Assembly: GCA_015680685.1 (NCBI GenBank)
Contig: MNCI01008026.1
Location: forward strand, 137,105 to 201,104
Reading direction: 5' to 3'
DNA: 64,000 bases
From: Gnetum montanum
Lineage: Eukaryota; Streptophyta; Gnetopsida; Gnetales; Gnetaceae
Positions 33,095-44,962 of the stretch are shown here, in pieces. How positions within the stretch are numbered: the first letter of the stretch is position 1; each line of letters starts with the position of its first letter. Made by a program: the position numbers and the translations under genes. The notes under the pieces were generated by a model. The model searched no databases and was not told the origin of the DNA. It worked only from the letters and a program-made list of their open reading frames with translations.

Positions 33095-36002
33095 ATGGGT
33101 AACAATAGGATTAAAAATTGGATTAAAACCAAGGATCTGGGAAAGAATTATGAACTCTTAGAAAGCTATTTAAAATCCTTGGATATGCTCAAATAAATTT
33201 TTGATGATTGTAGATGGCTTCCAAAAGACTTGTAGCAAAAGGACCTTATAGCCAAGAAGTAAAAGGCCACAAGGTCAAGGTAGAGGACAAATCGGAGAAT
33301 GAACACTACAAGTAGAGCAAGAAGCCCAATCTTTCAACATCCACCAACAAACTCCTACCACAAGACAATCTTCATAGGTTAAGGTAGAAGCACCACTAGC
33401 TCCAGAATAGGGACAACACCTCACACTGTTAGCAAAATGCCTCCAAGCCATTCAAGAGAATTCCATCACATCCACAATAATTGTGTAATGGAATTTTGGA
33501 CCATTCATGGAGTTCACTTCATAAAGCATCAAAACCCAACTCTAAGCCTCTCCTCTATGGCCCACTTTGGCAAATAATGATGAATGGTACCTAGGAGAAG
33601 TGTACCAATTTTGGAAGAATAAGTAGGATGATGCAACTATGAAATTTGAAGAAGTCTCAGTGTCTTATTCTATTGAAGTTATTGCAAAGGTACTTAATAT
33701 TCTAAATGTTAGAGCAAATGTAATGCAGATATCCACTAAATATGACACCAATGCAAAGACATTATGGCTGCAAAGAGTATATCAAAAAGAGTATATGGAA
33801 AAGAGGACAAAGAATATAGTGAATTAACTATTGAGGAGAATATCTACTTTAAGATCGGGACTTACCATTTTTTTCCAACCAAGAGACTTAATAGGATTAT
33901 TCACCTATGCAACTATAGGAAGTGCAATCCTTATGGAAAAATTCAATACTAACATAACACATCTGCTCTTCCTAGAGATCTAGAGGAGGTTTGAAGAAAA
34001 GAAGGCAAGGAAACTCACACTATCATTTCCTTACCTCATTAGGAAGTTGTGCAAGCAAGCAGGGATTATGGAATATATTAATGATGTTCCAAGAAAAGCC
34101 TAGAATGCATCGTATGCAAAAATGTTCAAACCAATGCCACTAAAGAAAGATCAACTGGAGAAGCTAGGAGGCATCGAGGGAGCAGTAGGATCCACACCAA
34201 TAAGTAATCTTCCAACAACTCGACAACAACAAGAAGTAGGACCCAAGGGATTAACACTTGCTAGTGACAAACCTGAATAGAAAGCTCCACCAACACAATA
34301 AGACTATAGACCTTCCATGAGTCACTTGCAGTAAATCACAAAAACCATTAGTTGGGGAACAAGGTAAGGTTCTACTTTATACCAAGGGAAAACTCTGTAA
34401 GACCTGCTGTATCAATAAGACTTGTTAATAGGTAGGTATCTCTACAAGCAAGAGAGAATGACAATTGGGCATAACAAATTTTAGGGAATGCTGCATCTCT
34501 CTAGGTCATGCTAGAAACTAGGGAAGGAGTCATAGTAATGATGATGAAACATCAAGATGCAACCGGAGTAGTAGAAGTTATCATTGATCATATTAAAGAA
34601 TCCTTTAATGTTTTCATTGTTCCATTGGCAAATATTTTTAGAACTAGAGATGTTGAGATGCTAACCGAAATGTTGATGATCCCAATGGAACATGAAGATG
34701 TCATCGATCAACTACTACAAATAGGGCAAGTCATGAAAAATCTTTTTGATATCCTTAGCAATATCACTACAATCCAGTCTTATCTAATTGCTACAAAAGG
34801 AAAGTTGGTCATTACAGAGATAAGGGTAGAACACACAGAAAATAAAGTGTAGAGGTTGCAAGTTGAGTTAGTAGCTTTGAGAAAAAAAAAGGGAGACCCT
34901 ACATAATATGTAGCCCTAGACTAATTAGAAAAATTTAGAATAGAACAAGTAAGGCTGCTCATAGCACAAAACATCCAAGTTGAGATGAAGAAGACGAAGG
35001 TTGTATGGAACACATCAATGATAGAAGCACAAATGAATACACATGCCAAAGCCATCACTACCTTGGAGAAAGAAAATAAGACATTTGCTATAGACAATAC
35101 AAGGTTCAAAAACATCAAAAAGTAGATAAATGTTCTCAAGGAAAGCATTCATCGACTACGAGAATAGTTCATTAAAGTCAACCAATACATGAATAAATTG
35201 TCCAAAGAAACCAAATCCTATCAATGGAAGAAGTTCATGCCATCAAACAAAAATGAGCAATTGAGATAAGCACGTGGTAAAATGAGGCTAAGAAACATGA
35301 AAGGCTCAAGGAACACTTTAGGGATTAGGTGAGCATGTATAAGCAAATCAATGAGAAAGAGATCCAGATGCCCAAGGCTAAGATCAATTCATTACAACAC
35401 AAACACCAAATTGGTAGCCAATTCCTAATAGCCTTTCCCATGTCCACCAAGCTAAAGTAAAAAATAAGGACTTGTAGATTGAAGATCTCATCAAGTACAT
35501 GGGGTTAGCAAACCTTCGATGTGCTAATCTAGCCATGTTAACAGCAGGAAGGCCAAGAAATGAGCTTGAGCAACAAGTAGCTATAGTTTATGCCATGTAT
35601 GAAAAGGAGTTTGTGGATCAGAAGGATGCATAGCAAAAATTACATGTGGCAAACTCTAAACTATAAATTGTAAAAGCTAGCTACCATGGACAAAAAGATG
35701 TAGCAACAAACCTAGCTCGTTGAATGATTAATTATCAAGAATTGCAAAAGGTGGCCAAGGCATTTAAAGAAGAGAGGAGGTAGTTCGTAGCTTGGTATGT
35801 GAAGGCCAATAAGATGTTTTCACAACTACCATATACATGGAAAGTACCGATGCCATCAAACATCGCAGAATTTGCATGGATGGTACATGATACTAGGACA
35901 AAGGAAGAAAAGCTCTAGGCACTCCTTAATCAATAGTAAATTTAGAAGCCTAATGACAAAGGGAAGAAGTTAATGGAGGAGCCACCATTGCTGGGAACTT
36001 GA
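33095..36002 (+). pseudogene. Element A extra 3' ORF (unknown function)
   Basis: A degenerate frame of up to 970 codons lies between integrase and the 3' LTR on the coding strand. An N-terminal globular part near 33490-33720 holds FGPFMEF, SPLWPTL, EWYLGEVYQFW and DATMKFEEVSVSYS, all matched in B. The middle and C-terminal part (34508-35900) is Glu/Lys/Gln-rich and probably coiled coil. The end has a PYTWKVP and KEEKL stretch, again matched in B. The longest open pieces are 33639-33827 and 34508-34852. It is not env-like: I see no signal peptide or membrane anchor. A distant link to the 'putative plant transposon protein' domain near retroelements is possible but unproven. Confidence 0.6.
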
Positions 36003-36222
36003 AGGCTACATCGAGTTATGTCATTTTGTTTTGTTGTCAAATATGTCCATCATGCTATGCATGATAATTTTGTAAAAATACCACTTGAACCACAATGTGG
36101 CATTTAGAGTCATGTAAATAAGTAGTCATGTCATAACTTGAGTATACCTCCTAATTTTGTAAGGAACTCTATCATCTTTTTGTTTTAACTCGAGGACGAG
36201 TTTTTAGTCAGTCATGGGGATA

Positions 36223-37076
36223 TGATAAAATCATTTTTTGATGAGGCATGATATTGTCTCTACGATATCATAGCTCTACCTACATCATCGTTGATACAAT
36301 GTATTGGGAGCTATGCGGCACTATAAATACTGACACTTGGTCACATTAGCAACATGAACTTTTCATTACAATCTTAGGAAAACTCTTGCAGTTTATTTTT
36401 CATAGTTTACACTTAGTGATAGAGTGAATGCCTACAGTCTAGTGTTGAATAGTTGAATAGAATCTTTATTCGAGTGGATTGTGCTTGGACACATTTCATG
36501 AATGGCAATAATCAAGATTATTTTCCACCAATGCAACATCCACTTAGTTTCTTTATTTTCTACTACCTATTTTCTTTACTTAGTTTAATTGTAATTTCTT
36601 TAATATGATTACTTTAGTATAGTTCTTACAATTCTTAAGTATTTCAAGCGTATAAGTGTAATCATTTGGAAATCCCAGTAGTGTTATTTCTTGGTTCACC
36701 TAGTAGCATAACACTTGGTAACGTAGTGACAATTATATAAGCCCAATATGTGTATGGCAAGCCAAGAATGGTTGCCCATTGCCATAAAATAAAGTAGATT
36801 TATATTTTTGTCATTGTTTAGACTTAGACTCTTATTCTTATCTCTCATTTTCAATATGCTTAGGAGTAATATGACGCAACAACATCAACATATCATATAC
36901 CTCACTAAGAGCTAAACCATACTACATGCACTTCACTAGTTCAAGGTGGGAAGACAACGATCGCGAACCAATTATCAACTAGCATACTTACATTGTCCAT
37001 CCATGGATTACAATCTGGTTGTGCCTGTGCACTCCTTACTTGTATGGTGGAGTGTTGGGATACCCTACCACTCATC
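36223..37076 (+). mobile_element. Element A 3' LTR and polypurine tract
   Basis: The tract GTCATGGGGATA (36211-36222) precedes TGATAAAATC, and the LTR ends CTCATCA at 37076. TATAAATA is at 36322-36329. The tract is preceded by CTCGAGGACGAG near 36190, a phrase often found just before the polypurine tract of plant Ty3 elements. Confidence 0.9.
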
Positions 37077-37081
37077 AAACA

Positions 37082-38704
37082 TAAAGGTGCCTAACATGTA
37101 TCTCAAACTAGGCCTTATAGCTAATGAAAGGTGCCTACATTTGTTATCTTATTTCCTAACAAATATTATGCTAAAAGAAGTTTACAAGTTCAAGTCATTC
37201 TTAGGGAATATGTTTATGTTTTACTTAAATTCTATTAAGTGTTGGATATATGTATTGAGGTAAGTAGTTTCAGGTTTCCACATTCCCCTCATTGATGTAT
37301 CAAAACCCAATTATCATGGCTTGTTTAAGAAGTTAACCTCTTGATTTCCTTCCAAGCCACATCAATTATGTACATTGGAACATAGGACATGCAATGTACA
37401 AGCCACATACTTTAATTAATTAAACTACACCTTACTCTAAATTTCTTGGTAAAAAATTAATTTAATTTAATAAAATTAAAAAACAGCATATTAACATACG
37501 TACCCTAAACATACAACACGATGTAACGGTAGTTCACGCACAAGGCAATCTTGCGGTCTTTTATGTTCAAAGCTTTGGGGGTTATAGGAATTTAATTAAT
37601 CGCACCACCTATCTATCGTGGGCATCAGTAAAATAAGGGGAAAAAAGGGACGAACGGTAGAAACAAATTCTATGAGCTGTGGGTCCTAACAAACAATGAA
37701 AATAGGTGCAACAAAATTTATAACACGAACAAACTCGAAATTCGAACAAACACATGGAAAACAAATTTGGAAATCGAACGGATCTGCGTTAGATTTTTAC
37801 AGGAGCCAGAACAGAATCTACAGAATGCAATTGAGAACTATGGTCAATCAGGATTAATGTGATAGACTGTTGTATCCACATTCCATGCTATATAACATCA
37901 GCAAATTAAGCTCCTGTCTCTACCAACTGTCAGCAGTGGAAGCTTAATTCAGCCTACGAAAGCAATCTATCGTCATCATCTGTGTCAGCAGCAGCAAGAA
38001 CCAAACATCGGAACATCGGCACTGAATCTTGGGCTTGAATTTAAGGTCATGAATTCGCTCTGAATTAATTTGGTCATAAATGTAATTGTTCCTGAATGTC
38101 CGACTGTGGGTTTTTCCCTCTGCGAGATACCGAGATTTTTTTTCTTCTAGATTTCGATGCCATTAGCATTATAGCTTCACAGGGAGGTCTTATTTACAAA
38201 ATGGGTTGCATAAGTTTGGAATGCTGGGCATTTTTTGAAGTTCGATTTTGGTTTGGATCGATTAGAGCAGACAATAATAGCCTGGATTTATAATTTCATG
38301 GGTCAGTCAGAAATTTCGTTTTCAGAAAACGTTTTAAGATTTATAATTTCATATGGGACGAATGCATGCGAGAAAAAGAATAGCTCCTAACATGTTTGGT
38401 TAGCATTTTACTAAACCTCTTTATAGCATGCACATTCACATCAACTGTATGCTGCTTGTGAATTTCCAGCGATAAGTAATAACCTGCAATACATGTATAA
38501 TCATAAAGAATCGGAATTTTCTGTTACAGAGAAACGTTTTTGTTTGATATGGTTTTATTACTTTGCATTGGATGTTAGATATATTTAAATTAGTTGGCAA
38601 ACCGCCGTTTGGAGCTTAATGTGACAGTGATTTAATTATTTGATTAATTTGATTTAACGGAAACCTATGCTGTACCTCAGGATTCAGCTAGGTTGGTATA
38701 CATC
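37082..38704 (+). other. Gene-island flank and likely actin 5' region
   Basis: The first 700 bases have no recognisable content. TATATAAC at 37889-37896 is a plausible TATA box. The 38680-38704 stretch before the actin ATG begins after a CCTCAG acceptor-like site, which would fit the leader intron usual in plant actin genes, with an untranslated exon ending near 38045 (AAG/GT). The open frame 38096-38293 would lie in that intron and is not called. Confidence 0.35.
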
Positions 38705-39753
38705 ATGGCCGACGAAGAAGATACTCCGATTGTGTGTGACAATGGGTCCGGTATTGTTAAGGTATCTGCTACCCACTCTTAGATTTCAATTTGCCATCAA
38801 CGCAAATTCTGATACATGCATTGTGATGTTTTCATTGGACAAAACTGTAACTGAACTCTAAATTGATGAAAAGCAGCACGACGATATTTAATTTGTGAGA
38901 CAACATTTCATGCAATGAAATTGACAATTGCAGTTGTGGGTTGCAGTTATTGTTTTAGATTTCATACATGCTAATATGTTTGAAATGTTGTTTGAACCCA
39001 ATCTGTTGTGGCAGACATTTTAAATTCCTTTTACTTTCCCATGTATTAACACTGTTGGACATATTCTGAAAAATTAATACATCAAGGTTTTCAAATGGTA
39101 CCCAAAACATTGTTGCATGGTACACACACTTTCACATACATTTGGGAAGATAGTTAAAAGGGAAGGTTATGTACCACAAATTCCTGATAAAAAGTTCTTA
39201 CTGCACGGAAGGACTAGGATTATATGTTTGTTAATGGTTTATCATACAAAAATAGCCACTAGGATTTGAATAAATTCTTGAATATTATTTTATTGCAAAC
39301 AACTTGCCTAATTCATGTTGTCTTGGGAAAAAATTATATATGACATTTTGTGGGTTACAGACAGGATTTGCAGAGGATGATGCCCCAAAAGCTGTGTTTC
39401 CAGGTATAGTGGGGAAGCCAAGACACACAGGAGTAATGATAGGCATGGACAAAGATGTTTACGTGGGAGATGAAGCACAAGCCCATCGAGGCATTCTAAC
39501 TCTGAAATATCCAACAGACCATGGAATTATAAAAGACTGGAATGACATGGAGAAGATTTGGTATCACACCTTCTATAATGAGTTACGTGCTGCACCAGAG
39601 GAACATCCTGTTCTTCTCATAGATCCACCTCTTAATCATAAAGAAAATCGTGAGAAGCTCACCCAGATCATGTTTGAGCAGTTTAATGTTCCTGCCATGT
39701 TTGTTTCTCTGTACAGGCTGTGCTTTGTCTTTGTGCCACAGGAAGAACAACCA
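38705..39753 (+). pseudogene. Actin, 5' part only, frameshifted
   Basis: Exon 1 (38705-38761, 19 codons, MADEEDTPIVCDNGSGIVK) carries the ATP-binding DNGSG loop. A 599-base intron (GT at 38762, AG at 39360) sits where plant actins have their first coding intron. Exon 2 (from 39361) is open and actin-like through [28 protein letters not shown] and EEHPVLL to NVPAMF. Two extra bases near 39713-39715 then shift the frame; in the shifted frame [13 protein letters not shown] follows, ending where plant intron 2 begins (GT at 39754). Exons 3 and 4 are not found before 41636. Oddities include [14 protein letters not shown] for the usual LTEAPLNPKANREK and one residue missing at GMGQKD. It may be a degraded or truncated actin. 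Confidence 0.85.
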
Positions 39754-41635
39754 GTTTGTTTCTTTCCCCTTCTTTGATTTTCCTTTAATGAAACCAGATG
39801 AAGTTTAGTCATGTATACGCTTTTATTAGTACAAAATGACCCTTTCTCTTAACAACTATCCTTCTATAATCAAAGCCTTTAAAGTTTATTTTGTAAGGAT
39901 TTACAGTTACTTGAGTAAGGTTCCAATTATGTGACACCGCTGACAACACTGTACAAACAGGAATATGAAACTGTAGCAGATTATTATTGTGGGTAAGAGA
40001 TAAGGTTACAGATGTCTACTGTGAGATTAAAAAAAGATACCCAAGAGTCCATATAACACATAAAATATATTTAAGAAAACCATTAAACAACCTTTTATTT
40101 CATAGCTGTTCAAATTGCTGCAAGTAGTTCCCTGACTGTTATCTGGATCAACCTTTTATTTAATGCTAAGAACCTAGCCAAAAAAAATCTTAAAAATATC
40201 GGCCATCAAATAAATTTTTTCTTCATAATCTATCAAGTGTCAGATAACACTAGTTGTGCAGATTATTATTATTATTATTTGCTGAAGCTATTAGGCTTCT
40301 TTTTTTCATTATTGAGATATAAATCCTATTTTTCCATTTCAGTTGCAATTCTAGATGATTTAAAAATATTTTATTACAGTTTTTTTGTTTATGTACAACA
40401 TTCAACACTTGGCATATCTGTAAGATCTCAAGACTACAAGTGTTCTGTACAACCAAGCATCTATTAATATATCATACCCTAATTTTGCAAATGAAAGTTG
40501 AAACCTTATTGTATCTAACTCGTAAATGAAAACCAAGCTCTTAATGATTAAGCTCATAACACCTACAGTTTCATTACGTCCTCAAACCCTTAGGTCAGGC
40601 TCTATTGGACAGACTACCCTTAGGCTCTATTGGACAGATAATGTACATGGTGAATTGTAAACATTTCATTACTAAAATGCACAAGTCTCTTTGGTTTATC
40701 TTAAAGAGGTTAACAAAATTGCTAGCCACAATATGCCATTTGTGGCAAATGTGCTCAAGCAAAAAAGAAAGGTCAAAAGACTATCATGTTTATCCTCAAG
40801 CACCATTAACTTGCATAGACGATATGTTCTCTCCTCTTAAGAATTTTGAGTCAACGTCCTGTTTCAATTTAACTTGTATAGTGGATATGTTCTCTCCTCT
40901 TGAGGATATTGAGCCAACGTCCTGTTTCAATTCTCAATTCTTAAGTCATGAGAGCCCAAACTAGCTCAACTGACAACGGAAGTGATCTGACAACCGAGCT
41001 TCTGAATCAATTTTTCTAAGGAAAACAAATTGAAATTCTTGAAAGCCCCGTCTGCATAACGTACCATATTCGTTAATGGTTGACACTGTTGACGGAATTC
41101 CCAACATAGATCATGTTTAGGTTAACAATATGATTAATATCTTTATGTAAATGATGATGATGCTAATTATAATATGCAATACTGTATACAGAGCTGCAAA
41201 AACATAATTCAATAATTCTTAATAGTAGAGGAAGTCTGCAATACCATGTTTACAAATGTCCCCTTTTTTTAAAACCTTTTTATCTTTCTAGGTCACTGTA
41301 TGCCGCTTTGGAATAAGAGATGCGCTGAAAATTTGTAAAAATTCTCTGAAACCAACATCTCCCTATGAAATTACCAAAAAACCTTTCGTTGCAACAAAAT
41401 CAATACTCCAAATCAGTGAACAGTTCTTACAGTTTCCTGAATCAAACTTTCTCCTAGAAAGCTTCACAATTTTTCTTTTCGACAATATAGGTAAAGGGGC
41501 AAGTTCTGTGTAAAAAAGGAACACATTTCGTAACTGCTAGGGTTACGACGAAACGAAAAAGGATTGCGCAAAGAAATTCATCCACTGCAACAAAACAACA
41601 AACCATCTAGCACACAGACTAGGGCAAAGCAATTA
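39754..41635. other. AT-rich DNA after the actin fragment; 63-base tandem repeat at 40808-40933
   Basis: No actin exon 3 is visible. An ATT microsatellite is at about 40262-40280. An open frame at 40605-40964 (119 codons) contains a 63-base direct repeat, which translates as two copies of a 21-residue unit (LTCIDDMFSPLKNFESTSCF and a close variant). A 19-base direct repeat (TTAGGCTCTATTGGACAGA) lies at its start. The frame is not recognised and is probably not a gene. Confidence 0.4.
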
Positions 41636-41968
41636 TCATCGTTTCTTGAAGCCGTATTTCTTACGCTCGTAAAAGAGATCGGTCTTGGCGCTGCCGAGAT
41701 TGACGATCTTGGGACAGCCGTCGCGGTCCTTCTCCTGCTGAGTGCATTCCTTGCAGTAGTAAGCGTCGGAGATGCCGAGGCCACCGCAGATGACGCAGCG
41801 GCCCTGGTACGAGCCGTAGTTACATTCGTCGCAGACGCGCACCAGCGTGCACGGCCGCACGTACGAATCGCATATCACGCACTTGCCGTCGCATTTCTCA
41901 CACAGACGCCCGATCGCGATCCCCGGCTGCTTCCGGCACATTATCAGATCTGGATGATGCTTCGCCAT
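41636..41968 (-). CDS. PHF5A: PHF5A / SF3B7 (Rds3-like) splicing factor, SF3b subunit
   Basis: A complete intronless frame of 110 codons, the family's standard length, encodes the small zinc protein of the SF3b complex in U2 snRNP. In the nucleus this complex binds the intron branch-point region, and PHF5A contacts SF3B1 near the branch adenosine. The sequence opens [20 protein letters not shown]. Thirteen Cys residues are in place (11, 23, 26, 30, 33, 40, 46, 49, 58, 61, 72, 75, 85), forming three zinc sites in a knotted fold. Tyr36, which lines the splicing-inhibitor pocket in the human protein, is present, as is the basic YGFKKR end. No stop or frameshift occurs, and CpG is retained in the CDS and about 250 bases upstream, unlike the surrounding repeats. 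This is the only gene here I judge functional. Confidence 0.97.
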   Translation of the reverse strand: MAKHHPDLIMCRKQPGIAIGRLCEKCDGKCVICDSYVRPCTLVRVCDECNYGSYQGRCVICGGLGISDAYYCKECTQQEKDRDGCPKIVNLGSAKTDLFYERKKYGFKKR

Positions 41969-42240
41969 TACCGCTTCTTCTTCTTTCTTCTTACTGCTGC
42001 TGCTGCTTTTGCTTCTGTTCCTGGTTTTGCTCGCTCCTTCAATTCAATTCAGCGTTGATGTGCGAAACCAACGGCCGCGAGTTACGAAAGATTTTTCGAG
42101 TTTCTGCAAGGAGAAACCGCTGTAAACCCTCGGCAAGTTCGTCTGCAAAGGAATGGGAAAGGTGGAAGGATTCATTCGCCGGAGCCTGCTGGCCGGAATT
42201 CTGGATACGTCCCGATTCCAGCTTATTTTTGATACTTAGA
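41969..42240 (-). promoter_or_regulatory. CpG-bearing 5' region of PHF5A
   Basis: The stretch upstream of the PHF5A start has many CpG (for example CGGCCGCGAG near 42071 and CGCCGGAG near 42178) in a window where CpG is otherwise scarce. This suggests an unmethylated promoter and 5' UTR. No clear TATA box is seen. Confidence 0.45.
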
Positions 42241-44429
42241 CATTATTCATCATGCACCTCATCATTTTTAGAATCATTCTATTCCGTTTTTTTTTAGCAA
42301 CATGATTTTGCTATCTAGAATATGAGGCTATAGACTACTATTGTATTTTAAAACTTTGATAAAACTACCCAAATTCATGTCATGTATATTCACCACCACC
42401 ATCAGACATACGTATCTTTATCTTATGGATCTTTTTATTTTTGATCAACTTTTTAAAGTGTTAAAACTTCTCAAACACCTAGGACTTTATGGCCAAATCA
42501 TAGATCTAAGTCCTATGGGTATAGTCGTTAATAAAGAACATAAAGGTTTGCTCATTCATTGATAACTTTGCCAAAACTTGTTTTTGCGACCAGAAAAAGC
42601 TACGAGGAAGACCATCCCATAAAATAAAAGCCCAATCCTAAAGGACCTCGAAGTTTCCTACGACTTCCAAAGAGTTGCCCTCAAGATTCAAACCGTCTAT
42701 CTCTTCCGTGATAAGAAATCCAATCTTTATTGAACGGGAGACACTTTTGATTGGCAGCTACCTATAGGACAATGTATTGTTGTCTCATTGGTGTAATATT
42801 CATGCTTCAAAACATGTGGTAAGACATTGTTCGGTTGGTCACTTTAAAAAGAAAAAGAAAAAACTTCATAATAAAGGATTGATAAATAGTGTCGTTCATT
42901 AGTATCTTTAGTTTACAGTGCAGCACAAATACTAATAAGGAGACATTAAATCTGCACCGTTGTGTTCAACTTCACTTTCTAAATTACAAACACATGATAA
43001 TTGTATTTAAGCATAATGTAAATAAAATGCACAACATAATTATGCTTACCTCATTATGTGATAAGTATTATGTAGACAAAAGGTTCAAATTTATGAGCAA
43101 TACAAGCTCCAGTGCAAATAACCTTATTCAACATAGTTCTTTACAATGGAGCTCTTTTTTTTCTTTTTTTTGTTTAATTTGATTTTTTTTTTTTCATTCT
43201 ACTTGTATTGCTGATTACAATAGGTCTTTGGTGAGAAGTGAATTCCTAAAAGGATGCTTTTTTCTTTTGTTATTGGCCTAATTGTAAGGATGAAATCCTG
43301 AGTAGGTATCCTCAAATTCATTGTGTCTTTCCTTTCTTGGTATTTCTATTTGTTCTATCTTATGCTACTTTTGTTCTTTTTACCCTTTCTAGCTAAGTTT
43401 GGGGGGGGTGTGTCGGACCCCGAAAAGAAGATTATTTCTAGCTAAGTTTGTCAAATGCTACATGTGTATTGGATGCTTTATTTTGATTAATAAAACTTTT
43501 TTTCAAGATTCAACAGCCCCCAACAAGAGGTTACTAATTCAAGTTACACTTGAAGCACATTTACATTTAATCTAAAGTATCATGTTAGTTATAGGTAAAA
43601 GGGTACATATAATTAAAAAGTTTTAGGTTGTGATGCCCTAAGGATACATATAGTCAATATTTTTGGGAAAAAAAAGTTTTGATTTTAACACACTTGCCCC
43701 ACACACTCATGGAACCCACACCAAAAAAAAAGGATACATATAGTGAAAAAGTTTCAAGGCCAAACATCTTAGAACCCTTCTTCCCTTCTCTTGATTATGC
43801 AAAATTAATGAACAACCAAACAATGTCATATGATTGTAACATATTTCTAACTAGGTTACTAAGAAACCTTACAATTCTTGGTCAAAAAGAATAGATTAGT
43901 TGTCTTTACATAGCATATTCAAACTCTTTGATCTAATCAAATTTTCCATAGAAGCACATTGAAAATCTTGAAAGGCCGTGTTAAAGTTAAACACTATAGA
44001 TCTTGTGAGTTATTTGTGAGAAATCATTAAGAGTATATAGGAATGATGAGAATATTTAAGAGATGATATATGAGAGAGAGAAAACAAAAGCAACTAAGAG
44101 TAAATGATAGCAAAATTTTATTATGTCTTTGGACCCTCTAAATCTATTTGCCAATAAAAATATACAAGCTATGAGTTTTAAAATTATCATTAAGACAATT
44201 AGTAAATTTTAAAAATATCATTAAGAAAAAAAGAGCTAGATCTTATTATGATGTCCATTTTATTTATAAAAAACTTAAAATCTTTTATTATTAACATGAA
44301 TCTTTTAAAAAAATGATAAAAGGAGGTAGAGAAGAGAGGAAAATAAGAAAAATAAATTTAAAAACAAGCTTCATACTTCAATTTTTGAATCTATGTCAAA
44401 AGAGACCTTTATTGACTTTCAAAATTTTA
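42241..44429. other. AT-rich intergenic DNA without a supported gene
   Basis: Several short frames (42341, 42889, 43679) have no recognisable motif. A G8 run occurs at about 43401 next to GTCGGACCCCG, which could be a decayed LTR end, and CTAGCTAAGTTTG is duplicated at about 43390 and 43438. Nothing else can be called. Confidence 0.4.
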
Positions 44430-44439
44430 GGAATTATTG

Positions 44440-44712
44440 AGGCATCAAGCTTGTGAGTCATATCACAAAGTTATTGGAAAAGTTATAGAACAATGTCTAA
44501 GTCAAGATTTAACTATTTTTCAAAATAAGTTTGGTTTTATGCTTAGAAGATTAATAACAAAAGATGTTTTTTTACTAAGATAGTTGATAGAGAAATTTAG
44601 ATGTAAGAAGAGAAATCTACATATGATTTTCATTTATTTCGAGAAAGTCTATAATAGAGTTTCCTGTAAGATTATTTTATAGGCATTAAAGAAGAAGGAT
44701 ATCCTAATGGGT
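44440..44712 (+). pseudogene. RTE-like LINE reverse transcriptase fragment
   Basis: With one frameshift the + strand reads in order KVIEQCLSQD, NKFGFML, FLLR, EKFRCKKRNLHMIFI, FEKVYNRV and ALKKKDI. This follows the conserved RTE-type block found in plant LINEs, whose typical form has GFMPGRST, LHMVFIDLEKAYD and RVPRE. Several stops are present. It breaks off at about 44712, before the SINE-like repeat. Confidence 0.8.
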
Positions 44713-44735
44713 GGATAAAGAAAGAGGGAGGGAAA

Positions 44736-44962
44736 TGTTGGAACTCAAAACATAACATTTACCCTCATAATAGTTTGATAGAAATTTGTTTATAACTCAA
44801 CATTATCCAATGGAATCAAACCATTAACAATGACGTAATAAACATATGTACATCCTATGTTATATAGTCCAATTAGAACTTTATAACTCAACATTGCCTA
44901 CTAGAATCGAACTCATAACTTGAGGCTTCCAAATCAAGAGTCTTACCACTAGGCATTGGTGT
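44736..44962 (-). repeat. tRNA-derived SINE-like repeat, copy 3 (best box B)
   Basis: On the minus strand it has TGCCTAGTGGTAAG (box A-like), then GAGTTCGATTC (a near-perfect box B) about 45 bases later. The common body GGCAATGTTGAGTTATAAAG follows, with an end rich in GTTCC. A fourth copy is at 45515-45374. Confidence 0.6.

Larger units (their letters stand above)
23590..37076 (+). mobile_element. Ty3/gypsy retrotransposon A, 13.5 kb, with both LTRs
   Basis: The element has a 908-base 5' LTR (23590-24497), a primer site, gag, protease, RT, RNase H and integrase to about 31035, a non-coding region, an extra ORF (33095-36002), a polypurine tract and an 854-base 3' LTR. AACAT flanks both ends (23585-23589, 37077-37081). 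In a hand-aligned stretch of about 111 bases the LTRs differ at 17 sites, 16 of them transitions, so the insertion is old. All genes carry stops. The VFMDDF RT box and FWPTIFKDAHKF integrase phrase fit the Tat/Athila side of Ty3. Confidence 0.93.

Noticed and set aside
33095-36002. Envelope gene as in Athila-type elements
   Set aside because: No signal peptide, membrane anchor or cleavage motif is visible; the sequence is charged and coiled-coil-like.
38096-38293. Small gene upstream of actin
   Set aside because: It lies in the probable leader intron and has no recognisable motif.
38705-39780. Functional actin gene
   Set aside because: The last 20 codons of the open frame are out of phase with actin after a 2-base insertion, and exons 3-4 are not found before the next gene.
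41564-42058. 164-codon open frame on the + strand
   Set aside because: It is the antisense of PHF5A, held open by the composition of that gene; the minus strand has the conserved protein.
43679-43894. Short coding gene
   Set aside because: Low-complexity AT-rich frame with no motif and no supporting context.
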